Origin: an uncultured Butyricicoccus sp.
GTDB taxonomy: Bacteria; Bacillota; Clostridia; Oscillospirales; Butyricicoccaceae
Direction: 5' to 3'
Assembly: GCA_904420185.1 (NCBI GenBank)
Contig: CAJFUJ010000061.1
Coordinates: 1-64,000, forward strand
DNA length: 64,000 nucleotides
Position 1 is the stretch's first letter. Every line of letters begins with the position of its first letter. Of this stretch, positions 16,872 to 24,489 are shown piece by piece. A program made the translations under genes and the position numbers. Below the pieces are notes generated by a model. That model made no database searches, was not told where the DNA came from, and was given only the letters and a program-made list of their open reading frames with translations.

Positions 16872-17624
16872 ATGCAGCAGCGCCGGAAGGAAATTGTAGA
16901 CTTTGTCAACGCCTGTGGCACAGTTCGCTTTTCCCAACTGAAAGCACGCTTCCCGCAAGTGTCTGAGATGACTCTACGCACCGATCTAAAGGCACTGGAC
17001 GATGCCCGCAAGTTGATCCGCATCCATGGCGGCGCAAAATCAGTGGACATGATTGTCGGGACCGACGATTTTTTGCTGCGCCGTGCCCAGCGTTCGGTCC
17101 CACAAAAGACGTGCATCGCGCAAAAAGCCCTGACTTTACTGCGCCCTGACTCCACCATCTATCTGGATTCGGGCAGTACAACCACCGCGTTTGCCCGCGT
17201 CATCCCGGATGAACGCTATCAAATCTTTACCAATAGCTTGTCTTGTGCGAGCGAGCTGTATCACCTGACCCAGGCGCGCGTTTGTCTGATCGGCGGTCTG
17301 CTCAACCGGTATAGCCAAAGCCTTTGTGGCATACAATCCATCGAAGCCATCCGCACCATCCACTTCGATATCGCCTTTTTGGGAACCACCTGTTATTCGG
17401 ATAAAGCCGGGTTTTCCTGTGGTATGGAGGACGAAGCCCACCTAAAACGGGCGGTCATCGAACAGTCCGAACAGAGCTATGTGCTGATGGATGCCAGCAA
17501 GGTGGATTTGACCAGCACGTTTTCCTTTGCGTCGCTGCAAACCGTCACAGGCATTGTATCGGACGGCACGTTGCCCGACACCTTGCTCGCCCGCTGCCGT
17601 GAATTAGACAAAAATATTTTATGA
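16872..17624 (+). CDS. DeoR family transcriptional regulator
   Basis: A 250-residue repressor. The N-terminal DeoR HTH (about 3-58, RKEIVDFVNACGTVRFSQL onward with a TLRTDLKALDD recognition segment) is followed by the DeoRC sugar-phosphate sensor fold (KTCIAQKALTLLRPDSTIYLDSG onward, about 80-230). DeoR-type proteins in sugar clusters usually release DNA when a phosphorylated sugar binds. It is the last gene of the fruK-sorE-deoR operon (23 bp gap, GAAAGGGGG site). It is the best candidate to bind the TTTCGTTTT elements before mtlA and fruK. A strong terminator follows. Confidence 0.9.
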   Translation: MQQRRKEIVDFVNACGTVRFSQLKARFPQVSEMTLRTDLKALDDARKLIRIHGGAKSVDMIVGTDDFLLRRAQRSVPQKTCIAQKALTLLRPDSTIYLDSGSTTTAFARVIPDERYQIFTNSLSCASELYHLTQARVCLIGGLLNRYSQSLCGIQSIEAIRTIHFDIAFLGTTCYSDKAGFSCGMEDEAHLKRAVIEQSEQSYVLMDASKVDLTSTFSFASLQTVTGIVSDGTLPDTLLARCRELDKNIL

Positions 17625-17630
17625 CTGCTC

Positions 17631-17672
17631 CCCCGCCCGCCGGATCTTTTACTGTCCGGCGGGCGGGGCTGT
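17631..17672 (+). terminator. Terminator of the fruK-sorE-like-deoR operon
   Basis: A perfect 14-bp GC-rich stem (CCCCGCCCGCCGGA with its complement at 17655-17668), followed by CTGTTTT. Confidence 0.85.
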
Positions 17673-17774
17673 TTTGTGCTTTCCCATGATGCGGCGCGCA
17701 ATCAACCGTTTTTCTGCACACAATTCCCCCGCATAAGCACAGCCTTTGGCCTCTATCTGTGTTATGAAAGAAAC

Positions 17775-17798
17775 GGGAAACTTTGTACAGCGTTTCCC
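17775..17798. promoter_or_regulatory. Inverted repeat upstream of the mttB-like gene
   Basis: GGGAAAC and GTTTCCC are separated by 10 bp, 38 bp before the mttB start. It may be an operator; no clear promoter boxes are seen around it. Confidence 0.35.
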
Positions 17799-17835
17799 AC
17801 CGCAAACAGAATCTAAGAGAGAAGAGAGGCTTACT

Positions 17836-19248
17836 ATGATGTCCAACGAAACGTTAATCCATCAAGCTGCCATGGAGATCCTACGCGATACCGGCATCCG
17901 GATGCGCAATGTGCAAGCGCTTGACATCTTATCCAAAAACGGCATCCGTGTCGAAAACGAAATCGCTTATTTCACCGAAGAACAAATTATGCACTGGGTC
18001 AAGCTGGCGCCTGCCCGCTTTACGCTGTATGGCCGCAATCCACACTATGCCGTGCATTTGGGCGATGGGACGGTCAATCCTGCGCCTACTTATGGTTGTG
18101 CTTTTGTTGCCGGGCGCGACGGCGTCCAGCGCCCGGGAACCCTTGACGACTATGTGCGCTGCGCCAAATTGGTGCAGGCCAACCCAGACTATGCCATCAA
18201 CGGCGGCATTTTGGTGCAGCCCAGCGACGTGCCCGAAGCATCCGCTGCACTGGGTATGTTTTACGCCGCGCTGCTGCATACCGACAAGGTGCTTTTGTTG
18301 CCCACCGGCTCCAAAGCCGAAATGGAAGCTATTATGGAAGCCGGGTGTGCGCTCTTCGGTGGTGCACAAGCCCTAGCTGAAAAGCCCCGCATGATTGCCC
18401 TGATCAACACCAATTCCCCGCTCTCACTCGATACCACCATGCTGGATTGTCTGATGGTGCTCGCCCGCTATGGGCAGCCGGTGATCCTATCCCCTGCCGC
18501 CATGCTGGGTGCCACTGGCCCGCTACCGCTGGCGGGTACACTGGCCAGCGGCACTGCCGAAAACCTCGCCGGCATTGCCCTGGCGCAGATGATCCGTCCA
18601 GGTACGCCTGTTGTGTTTGGTATGCAATCGACCGCCGCCGACCTGCGCGACGTATCCTTTGCGTGCAGCGCGCCCGAAGGCACGGTTTTGCAGGGCTTTG
18701 GCGCCAAGCTTGCGCAATTTTACGGCCTTCCTTCCCGCGGCGGCGGCAGCCAAACCGACGCGCCCTTCTTAAATATCCAAGCCGGCTATGAATCCATGCT
18801 CACCTTCTATTCGGCTTACCGGCATGGCATCAACCTCGTTATGGAAGCCGGCGGTGTGCTGGACAGCGTCAATGCGACCTCAATCGACAAGATGTTATGC
18901 GACTTTGAGGTGATCCGGCTGGTCAAGACCGCTTTTGCTCCCCTCCTTGTCGATGAAGAAACTTTGGATTTGGAAGAAATCAAGCAAGCTGCGCACACAG
19001 GCAGCTTTTTGGATACCGATTACACCTTGGATCACTTTCGTGATCTATATATCCCGCGGGTTGGCGCACGCAGCGCCAAAAGCCCGACCTATTTCGAGGA
19101 CAGCTTGGACAGCGAATTGGCCCGCCTTTTGGCCGTCTATGATGCCAACCCGCCCACACTCGATCGGGATCTTCAGCGCCAGGTCCGCACCTGCCTGGAA
19201 AAAGGCGGCTTGGACCCGCAAATTCTGGACCAGATCGAACGGTTATAA
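17836..19248 (+). CDS. MttB family (trimethylamine methyltransferase-like) protein, non-pyrrolysine
   Basis: A 470-residue TIM-barrel member of the MttB superfamily, with typical segments such as TLDDYVRCAKLVQ, SPLSLD and ILSPAAMLGATGPLPLAG. There is no in-frame amber codon, so this belongs to the non-Pyl branch. Characterised members of that branch demethylate glycine betaine, proline betaine, carnitine or related quaternary amines onto a corrinoid protein. No corrinoid protein, activase or betaine transporter is adjacent, so the methyl acceptor must be elsewhere or the role differs. The ATG follows AAGAGAGAAGAGAGG. It sits alone between the polyol operon and spoVAD. Confidence 0.85.
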   Translation: MMSNETLIHQAAMEILRDTGIRMRNVQALDILSKNGIRVENEIAYFTEEQIMHWVKLAPARFTLYGRNPHYAVHLGDGTVNPAPTYGCAFVAGRDGVQRPGTLDDYVRCAKLVQANPDYAINGGILVQPSDVPEASAALGMFYAALLHTDKVLLLPTGSKAEMEAIMEAGCALFGGAQALAEKPRMIALINTNSPLSLDTTMLDCLMVLARYGQPVILSPAAMLGATGPLPLAGTLASGTAENLAGIALAQMIRPGTPVVFGMQSTAADLRDVSFACSAPEGTVLQGFGAKLAQFYGLPSRGGGSQTDAPFLNIQAGYESMLTFYSAYRHGINLVMEAGGVLDSVNATSIDKMLCDFEVIRLVKTAFAPLLVDEETLDLEEIKQAAHTGSFLDTDYTLDHFRDLYIPRVGARSAKSPTYFEDSLDSELARLLAVYDANPPTLDRDLQRQVRTCLEKGGLDPQILDQIERL

Positions 19249-19366
19249 CCGGAAAGCGGTGATCGATTTCCAAAGCACCTATTTGGATGGCTTTATCTAA
19301 AATCCATGGACCAATCGTTTCCTGCACGCATGGGGTCTTGCAAAAATATTTTCCTACCCTTTCTCT

Positions 19367-19395
19367 GCATAGCTTACACAGTTTTACACAAACTA
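19367..19395 (+). promoter_or_regulatory. Candidate sigma-G promoter of spoVAD-spoVAE
   Basis: GCATA (19367-19371) and CAAACTA (19389-19395) with a 17-bp spacer fit the forespore sigma-G pattern (-35 GMATA, -10 CATNNTA) with one mismatch. SpoVA genes are forespore-expressed in known spore formers. Confidence 0.45.
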
Positions 19396-19418
19396 GGGAC
19401 AACTTGAATTTTAGAAAT

Positions 19419-19453
19419 CCCCGCCTGTCGCAAAACAGCGGGGCTTTCGCCCC
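19419..19453 (+). promoter_or_regulatory. Two mutually exclusive hairpins in the spoVAD leader
   Basis: CCCCGCCTGT can pair with ACAGCGGGG (19435-19443), or the same GGGG (19440-19443) can pair with CCCC at 19450-19453. The second hairpin ends 2 nt before the AAAGGAGG ribosome site. It may be a leftover terminator of mttB or may modulate translation. Confidence 0.4.
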
Positions 19454-19470
19454 AAAGGAGGCTGATTTCC

Positions 19471-20481
19471 ATGGCGCAGCGCATTGGACAACGCACCCTG
19501 CGCTTTGACCGCCCGCCGGGGTTGCTCGGCTATGCTGCCGTAGTGGGAAAAAAGGAATCCCATGGCCCCTTACACGGTACGTTCGACGTCGTCGGGCCGG
19601 ATTCCCACTTTGGACAAAAAAGTTGGGAACTCGCTGAAAGCCAAATGCAAAAAACCGCGCTGCAAACCGCGCTGCAAAAGGCCGGCTATACCCTTGCCGA
19701 TTTGCAAATGATTTTAGCGGGCGATCTTCTCAACCAGTGCATCGGTTCGGCTTTCGCATCGGTGCAGTCCAATGTCCCCTATCTGGGTTTATACGGCGCA
19801 TGTTCTACCATGGCTGAGGGGCTCGTGACCGGCGCTTGCATGGTGGACGGCGGTTGCGCCGATCTGCTAGCAGCTGCAGCGTCCTCCCACTTTTGTTCGG
19901 CCGAGCGGCAATACCGCTTTCCCCTTGCCTATGGTGGACAGCGACCGCCCACTGCCCAATGGACGGCCACCGCAGCCGGCGCCGTCATCCTCGGCCAGAC
20001 CAAAAGCCCGCTGCATATTACCCATGCAGTGATTGGCCAGATGGTGGACATGGGTGTCAAAGACGCGAATAATATGGGGGCTGCGATGGCACCTGCTGCC
20101 TACCATACCCTGTCCATGCTGCTCGACGACCTGCACGCCCACCCAGCCGATTTTGACTGCATTGTAACCGGCGACCTGGCGGACGTGGGCGCCAGCCTGC
20201 TGGTGCGCTTGTTTGAACAAGATGGTGTGGATATTACGCCAGTCTATTCTGACTGCGGGTCCATGCTCTACGGCGATGACCAAGATACCCATGCAGGTGG
20301 ATCGGGCTGCGGCTGCTCGGCAGCTGTGCTATGCGGCAAACTGCTGCGCGATATGCAGGATGGGACGATCCATCGTCTGATTTTCGCCGGGACGGGCGCA
20401 CTGATGAGCCCGACCTCCATCCAGCAGGGCCAGTCCATCGCAGGCATTTGCCACGCAGTCGTAATCGAACGGAGGGACTAA
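19471..20481 (+). CDS. spoVAD: Stage V sporulation protein AD
   Basis: A 336-residue thiolase-fold protein of the spore inner-membrane dipicolinic-acid channel. Family segments are clear: the RIGQRTLRFDRPPGLLGYAAVVGKKE-like start, SVQSNVPYLGLYGACSTMAEGL, and a GSGCGCSA segment near the end. SpoVAD binds Ca-DPA for uptake into the forespore and release on germination. AAAGGAGG precedes the ATG, and its stop touches the spoVAE start. In most spore formers spoVAC lies directly upstream. Here it is missing and an mttB-like gene occupies that position, so spoVAC must be elsewhere or absent. Confidence 0.93.
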   Translation: MAQRIGQRTLRFDRPPGLLGYAAVVGKKESHGPLHGTFDVVGPDSHFGQKSWELAESQMQKTALQTALQKAGYTLADLQMILAGDLLNQCIGSAFASVQSNVPYLGLYGACSTMAEGLVTGACMVDGGCADLLAAAASSHFCSAERQYRFPLAYGGQRPPTAQWTATAAGAVILGQTKSPLHITHAVIGQMVDMGVKDANNMGAAMAPAAYHTLSMLLDDLHAHPADFDCIVTGDLADVGASLLVRLFEQDGVDITPVYSDCGSMLYGDDQDTHAGGSGCGCSAAVLCGKLLRDMQDGTIHRLIFAGTGALMSPTSIQQGQSIAGICHAVVIERRD

Positions 20482-20844
20482 ATGCACTATATACAAGCCT
20501 TTGTAACCGGTGGAATCATCTGTGCGCTGTCACAAATTTTAATCGATAAAACCAAGCTGACCCCGGCGCGCATTTTGGTCAGCTACGTGGTGCTCGGCGT
20601 GATTTTGACCGCCGTGGGTGTCTACCAGCCACTTGTCGAATGGGGCGGCGCGGGTGCGACTGTCCCGTTGCTCGGGTTCGGCTATTCCTTGGCCAAGGGC
20701 GTGGCCAAAGGGCTGGCCGAAAACGGCCTATTGGGCATTTTCACGGGCGGCGTGACCGGCGCGGCGGGCGGCATTGCAGCTGCTATCGTGTTTGGCTGCC
20801 TGTTTGCGTTGCTGTGCAAACCCGCCGACAAGTCCGGCCAATAG
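20482..20844 (+). CDS. spoVAE: Stage V sporulation protein AE
   Basis: A 120-residue membrane protein with three to four hydrophobic helices, matching SpoVAE (AFVTGGIICALSQILID start, TPARILVSYVVLG middle). It forms part of the DPA channel with SpoVAC and SpoVAD. It starts immediately after the spoVAD stop (TAA-ATG) with a GGAGGGA site inside the spoVAD end, so the two are coupled. A bidirectional hairpin follows. Confidence 0.92.
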   Translation: MHYIQAFVTGGIICALSQILIDKTKLTPARILVSYVVLGVILTAVGVYQPLVEWGGAGATVPLLGFGYSLAKGVAKGLAENGLLGIFTGGVTGAAGGIAAAIVFGCLFALLCKPADKSGQ

Positions 20845-20867
20845 CCAATATACCCAACACAGGAAGC

Positions 20868-20906
20868 AAAATGGCATCCCCTGCACATTGCAAAGGATGC
20901 CATTTT
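20868..20906. terminator. Bidirectional terminator, spoVAE versus mannitol dehydrogenase family gene
   Basis: AAAATGGCATCC pairs with GGATGCCATTTT around a 15-nt loop between two convergent genes. Confidence 0.85.
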
Positions 20907-20907
20907 A

Positions 20908-22509
20908 TCATTCGCCGCAGTATTTTATCAGCGTCGCACGGATGGCGCCTGGTCCACGCGTAAGCTCAGCAAACATCTCAGTGACCCGGTCAGCCAGGCC
21001 AACTTCGTAGAGGTTTGCGCCAAAGATCGGCTTGGACGACAGCAGCGGATACAGTTGCTTTTCTTTCGCTGGTTCTCCGCCCAACGTAATCCCATCCAGC
21101 AGCTTATCCAGATAGGGCAGCAGCGGGTCTGGGCTGCGCTCAAACGGTTTCCCTTGATCGTCCACACCGAGTAAATACCGGAGCCAGCCAGCCAATACGA
21201 GCGGGATAAAGGTCAAGTTGGACACACGGTGCATGGGGACAGTCGAATTATAATACGCATATAGAGTTTCTCCAAATCGAATCCCCAGCTTTTGTGAGGT
21301 ATCGGTCGCTGTTCGCTGCGGGGTATCCGGTAAGAAGGGGTTGGGATACCGCTCGCTCAGCACCTCATGCAGGAATTCAACCGGATTGATAACCCCAGGG
21401 TCCTCGACCATGGGCATCGCCTCAATGGTGCTCATATGGGTAATGAGCGACACCAGCTGTGGGTCATGCATTTCGTCATGAATCGTTTTGTAGCCCAGCA
21501 GGCATCCGTAAATCCCCAAAGCTGTATCCATGGGGTTGAGACAGGTGCAGGCTTTCATATGCGCAGAGCGCTCAACGATTTTGCGGTTTGTAAAGATGAT
21601 GCCAAGCTGTTCAAGCGGCGGATGCCCGTTTGGGAAATTGTCCTCGATCAGCAGGTACTGCGGCCGCTCGGTGTTGACAAATGCTGCCGCATAGGTTCCT
21701 TTTTCGGTAAGGAAGGGGCGAATCCCCTCCAGACCGTCTGCTTCTAGTTGCTCCGTCACCCGGATATCCGGCCGCGGGGTGATCTTATCGATCATAGACA
21801 ACGGGTAGGAAAGCGTATGCACCAGCCAGTCATATGCCTCCTGGGTGATGAATTCACCGTCCAGCCATGCCTGTGCCATATCGGTCATTGCGCGGTGCAA
21901 GCGGGTGCCGTTGTTCTGACAGTTGTCCAACGAAACGAGGGCAATTGGGGGCTGACCTGCCTGCTTACGTGCCAAGCAGAGGGCAGCCAAACGGCCGAAA
22001 AAGGAGGCGGCGGCAGCCTTGGGGCCGACCGAGGCATCCCAAGCAAAATCAGGCAGGAAATTGCGTTCTTGATCGCGGATGGTGTAGCCCTTTTCGGTGA
22101 TGGTCATGGTGACCATCTGCAAGCTGGGTGAACAAAAGATTTCGCGCAGCCGGTCCATGTCCTCGCTCATCTTGAGGCTTTCTGTAACCGAAGCAATCAC
22201 TTCTTTTTGGATATGGCCATCGGCATACAAAGTCGCAATAATCGATAGGTTATCATTTGCACGGTACACACGGTCGATGAGCTCCTCGTCATACCCTTCG
22301 CAGCAGATCACGCCGGTTTTCGATAACTCGGCGGTGAGCAAGCGCTGGGCCAAAGCGGCCGGAAACGCACGGAACAGGCTCCCCGCGCCAAAATGCAGCC
22401 AAGTGGGGGTGTCATGGGTCGCTTCCCGAGCGGCCTCAATATCATAGGATGGCAGGCGATAACCCTTCCAGGATAGGTTATTGCGCAAACTCTCCAATGT
22501 CAATTTCAT
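20908..22509 (-). CDS. Long-chain mannitol dehydrogenase family protein (mannitol/fructuronate-type)
   Basis: A 533-residue member of the polyol-specific long-chain dehydrogenase family, which includes mannitol 2-dehydrogenase and UxuB-type fructuronate reductase. The N-terminal Rossmann part has WLHFGAGSLFRAF. The C-terminal catalytic helix reads MKACTCLNPMDTALG, with the family Lys and Asn present. Where relatives usually have His after the Asn (NxxH, as far as I recall), this one has Asp. That would remove a substrate-binding or catalytic side chain. AAGGAAGG lies 11 nt before the ATG. It stands alone, convergent with spoVAE. The exact substrate cannot be assigned. Confidence 0.85.
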   Translation of the reverse strand: MKLTLESLRNNLSWKGYRLPSYDIEAAREATHDTPTWLHFGAGSLFRAFPAALAQRLLTAELSKTGVICCEGYDEELIDRVYRANDNLSIIATLYADGHIQKEVIASVTESLKMSEDMDRLREIFCSPSLQMVTMTITEKGYTIRDQERNFLPDFAWDASVGPKAAAASFFGRLAALCLARKQAGQPPIALVSLDNCQNNGTRLHRAMTDMAQAWLDGEFITQEAYDWLVHTLSYPLSMIDKITPRPDIRVTEQLEADGLEGIRPFLTEKGTYAAAFVNTERPQYLLIEDNFPNGHPPLEQLGIIFTNRKIVERSAHMKACTCLNPMDTALGIYGCLLGYKTIHDEMHDPQLVSLITHMSTIEAMPMVEDPGVINPVEFLHEVLSERYPNPFLPDTPQRTATDTSQKLGIRFGETLYAYYNSTVPMHRVSNLTFIPLVLAGWLRYLLGVDDQGKPFERSPDPLLPYLDKLLDGITLGGEPAKEKQLYPLLSSKPIFGANLYEVGLADRVTEMFAELTRGPGAIRATLIKYCGE

Positions 22510-22797
22510 TTTTGTTTACCTTCCTTCCCAAGCAAAATCAACTTTACCAACCTCGGCGGGACGGGCAAAGTAATCTGGCGGTATCGACGCACAGATAGAC
22601 CTTTTAAGAATAGTATATCAAATTCAGCCGCAGACGAATAGTGCGTTTTGGAAAAACCCGAAAAAAAAAACGAAAAAAGCAGAAGGGCTCTGATCCTTTC
22701 ACCTGGCCGGTATTTTCAAGCTCAACAGCCAGGCGACTTCAAATGCTTGCTGGCGCATCAGGTGAAAACGCATCCGTATAAAATTTAAGTATGAAAA
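22510..22797. other. Intergenic region with possible structured RNA on the minus strand
   Basis: No protein gene is convincing. On the minus strand a 9-bp closing stem (CAGGTGAAA 22759-22767 with TTTCACCTG 22697-22705) encloses an inner GCCAG/CTGGC hairpin. A short CAGAG hairpin and then T6-CG-T10 (22661-22692) follow, like a terminator. A 19-codon ORF (MRQQAFEVAWLLSLKIPAR) fills the stem region but lacks a ribosome site. The element lies upstream of the mannitol dehydrogenase family gene. A -10-like TATACT on the minus strand near 22613 may start that gene. Confidence 0.45.
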
Positions 22798-22838
22798 GAC
22801 AGCGGCCCGGAATACGCCTTATCGTCCGGGCCGCTGTC
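22798..22838 (-). terminator. Terminator of tepA
   Basis: A perfect 14-bp stem, GACAGCGGCCCGGA with its complement at 22825-22838, 12 bp after the tepA stop, followed on the minus strand by TTTTC. Confidence 0.85.
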
Positions 22839-22850
22839 CTTTACCGGCTG

Positions 22851-23570
22851 TTATTGGCTTGAACCAGCTAACTCTTTGCCAGCAGCATTGGCAGCATCCA
22901 TCATGGCATGCAGCGCGGACAAGGCATCGGACAGGCTGCCAACCGCATCGATTAAGCCATGCGCCACTGCATCACGCCCTCCAACCACGGTTCCAACATC
23001 GGCGGACATCTGGTCGGTCGCCATCATCAGCCGTTCGAACACCGCAGGGTCAATCTGGGAGTGGGATGTGACAAAAGCAGTGATCCGCTCTTGAATCGAA
23101 CGAAAATAAGCGTACGTCTGTGGTGAAGCGATCACGGTCCCACTCATCCGCACCGGGTGGATGGTCATGGCAGCACTGGGTGCAATGAAGGATTTTCTTG
23201 CTGCGACTGCCAGTGGCACACCAATCGAATGCCCGCCACCTAACACCAAAGAGACAGTTGGCTTACGCATCCCAGCGATCAACTCAGCAATGGCCAGCCC
23301 GGCTTCCACATCCCCGCCCACGGTGTTGAGCAGAACCAGAAGGCCGTCGATGTCATCTGCCTCCTCCACAGCGGTGATTTGTGGAATGATATGCTCATAT
23401 TTTGTAGTTTTGGTCTGCTGCGGGGCTTCCATATGTCCCTCGATCTGCCCTACGATGGTAATGCAGTGGATCGCACCGCGTGCGTTGCGCGTTGTCACCG
23501 AACCGGTTTGCTCAATGCTGTCCCGCTCAGGCGTTTCTTGATCTGGAAGGGAGGATGGTTGTTGGCACAT
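22851..23570 (-). CDS. tepA: ClpP-class translocation-enhancing protease TepA-like
   Basis: A 239-residue S14-family serine protease. The crotonase-like core has LLNTVGGDVEAGLAIAELI, the nucleophile Ser in GGGHSIGVPL and the His in MTIHPVRM. B. subtilis TepA is linked to protein translocation and degradation of small secreted proteins. The ATG at 23570 has AAAGGAG 10 nt upstream, so the 15 extra in-frame codons upstream are rejected. The N-terminal 40 residues are low-complexity. Upstream lies a promoter (TTACAA-17-TAAAAT) and the DnaA-box cluster. Confidence 0.88.
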   Translation of the reverse strand: MCQQPSSLPDQETPERDSIEQTGSVTTRNARGAIHCITIVGQIEGHMEAPQQTKTTKYEHIIPQITAVEEADDIDGLLVLLNTVGGDVEAGLAIAELIAGMRKPTVSLVLGGGHSIGVPLAVAARKSFIAPSAAMTIHPVRMSGTVIASPQTYAYFRSIQERITAFVTSHSQIDPAVFERLMMATDQMSADVGTVVGGRDAVAHGLIDAVGSLSDALSALHAMMDAANAAGKELAGSSQ

Positions 23571-23673
23571 AGATCGGCTGCTCCTTTCAATCCTAGTTTG
23601 GCGCCCCGGCGCCATGGTACCTGTTTATCCTTTCCCGATCGATTTCCAGCTATGCGCAAAATGTCATGGTTCT

Positions 23674-23702
23674 ATTTTACAGTTTCGTATTACGGCTTGT
23701 AA
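23674..23702 (-). promoter_or_regulatory. Promoter of tepA
   Basis: On the minus strand: -35 TTACAA (23697-23702), a 17-bp spacer and -10 TAAAAT (23674-23679). The -35 lies inside an ATTAC-N5-GTAAT palindrome (23689-23703). Confidence 0.6.
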
Positions 23703-23703
23703 T
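23689..23703. repeat. ATTACA-N3-TGTAAT palindrome, copy 1 (one mismatch)
   Basis: ATTACGGCTTGTAAT. It overlaps the tepA -35 box. See copies at 23946, 49284 and 57909. Confidence 0.5.
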
Positions 23704-23749
23704 GAAAAAGGCGGTCTTATCCAGTGCTTTCTACAAACATAACGCAAAG

Positions 23750-24046
23750 TTATCAACATTTACACAAGGTTATCCACAGATACTGACCTGTTTTCCGCAA
23801 GGTTATCCACAGATTTGGCCTATACGTTTGGAAATTTCCGAAACCGCTTGGCTGTTTTACCGGAAAAAAGCATCGGTTCGCTACATTGGGTAATATATAT
23901 TGTGGATAAAACTGTGCGGATAGGGGAAAACCCTTTTTGCGGTTAATTACAAAATGTAATATTTATTTTGTTTATTACATTTAAACGATTTTCCTGCACG
24001 AATATGTGGATTATCCTGTGGATAAATCACCGTAATCTGTGGATAA
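23750..24046. other. Remote DnaA-box cluster with AT-rich core
   Basis: Five perfect DnaA boxes: TTATCCACA at 23770 and 23803, and the inverse TGTGGATAA at 23901, 24017 and 24038. Two near-perfect ones accompany them: TTATCAACA at 23750 and TGTGGATTA at 24005. The left three point one way and the right four the other, flanking an AT-rich core at 23940-23995 that includes a 15-bp palindrome. There is no CTA-triplet track. It may be a DnaA-titrating or regulatory cluster, or a remnant or second part of the origin, about 31 kb from dnaA. Confidence 0.8.
23946..23960. repeat. ATTACA-N3-TGTAAT palindrome, copy 2
   Basis: ATTACAAAATGTAAT, a perfect palindrome with three central bases, inside the AT-rich core of the remote DnaA-box cluster. 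Confidence 0.6.
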
Positions 24047-24063
24047 CTACGTTTGTATATTGC

Positions 24064-24489
24064 CTACGTCTTCTCTTCCGCCTCAGGCGTTATCAACTCC
24101 CATGCTTGCACCTCATACTGACCAGCCTCCAGCAAATGCAGCTGCACCATTAGCGTGCCCGCCTCCCCTGCTGGAATCTCAAAGGAAAGTATTTGCGCGG
24201 CCTGGTCATATCGCGCAGCGATCCCCTCCTCATTGAGCAGTGCTTCCATTTCCAGCCCTGCTACACTGGGCTCCAATGCAGCTGCCTCTTCGATTTCCCC
24301 CAACAGGGTCTGTGCTCTGCTGTCCGCTTCAAAATAGTCCCTTGCGACGTCCCAGCCATGGGAGGACACCATATAATCGGACTGCGCACGGCTCAGCGAA
24401 AGCATGGATACGCAGGCAAATAGCAGCAAAATCAAAACATTTACGATCGTCGGAAAACCGACAGCCAGGCTGCTTTTCCGTTTTCTCAT
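24064..24489 (-). CDS. Pilin-like or secretion-associated small membrane protein
   Basis: A 141-residue protein with a basic N-terminus and one hydrophobic segment (GFPTIVNVLILLLFACVSML), then an acidic soluble domain. This is the topology of minor pilins or pseudopilins without an obvious prepilin peptidase GFxxxE site. It is the last gene of the five-gene operon. Its ATG overlaps the stop of the preceding gene by 4 nt. The family is not recognised; the assignment rests on topology and linkage to the GspF-like gene. Confidence 0.6.
   Translation of the reverse strand: MRKRKSSLAVGFPTIVNVLILLLFACVSMLSLSRAQSDYMVSSHGWDVARDYFEADSRAQTLLGEIEEAAALEPSVAGLEMEALLNEEGIAARYDQAAQILSFEIPAGEAGTLMVQLHLLEAGQYEVQAWELITPEAEEKT

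Noticed and set aside
17836-19248. Pyrrolysine-containing trimethylamine methyltransferase
   Set aside because: There is no in-frame TAG codon in the 470-residue frame, and no pyl genes are visible; this is the non-Pyl branch.
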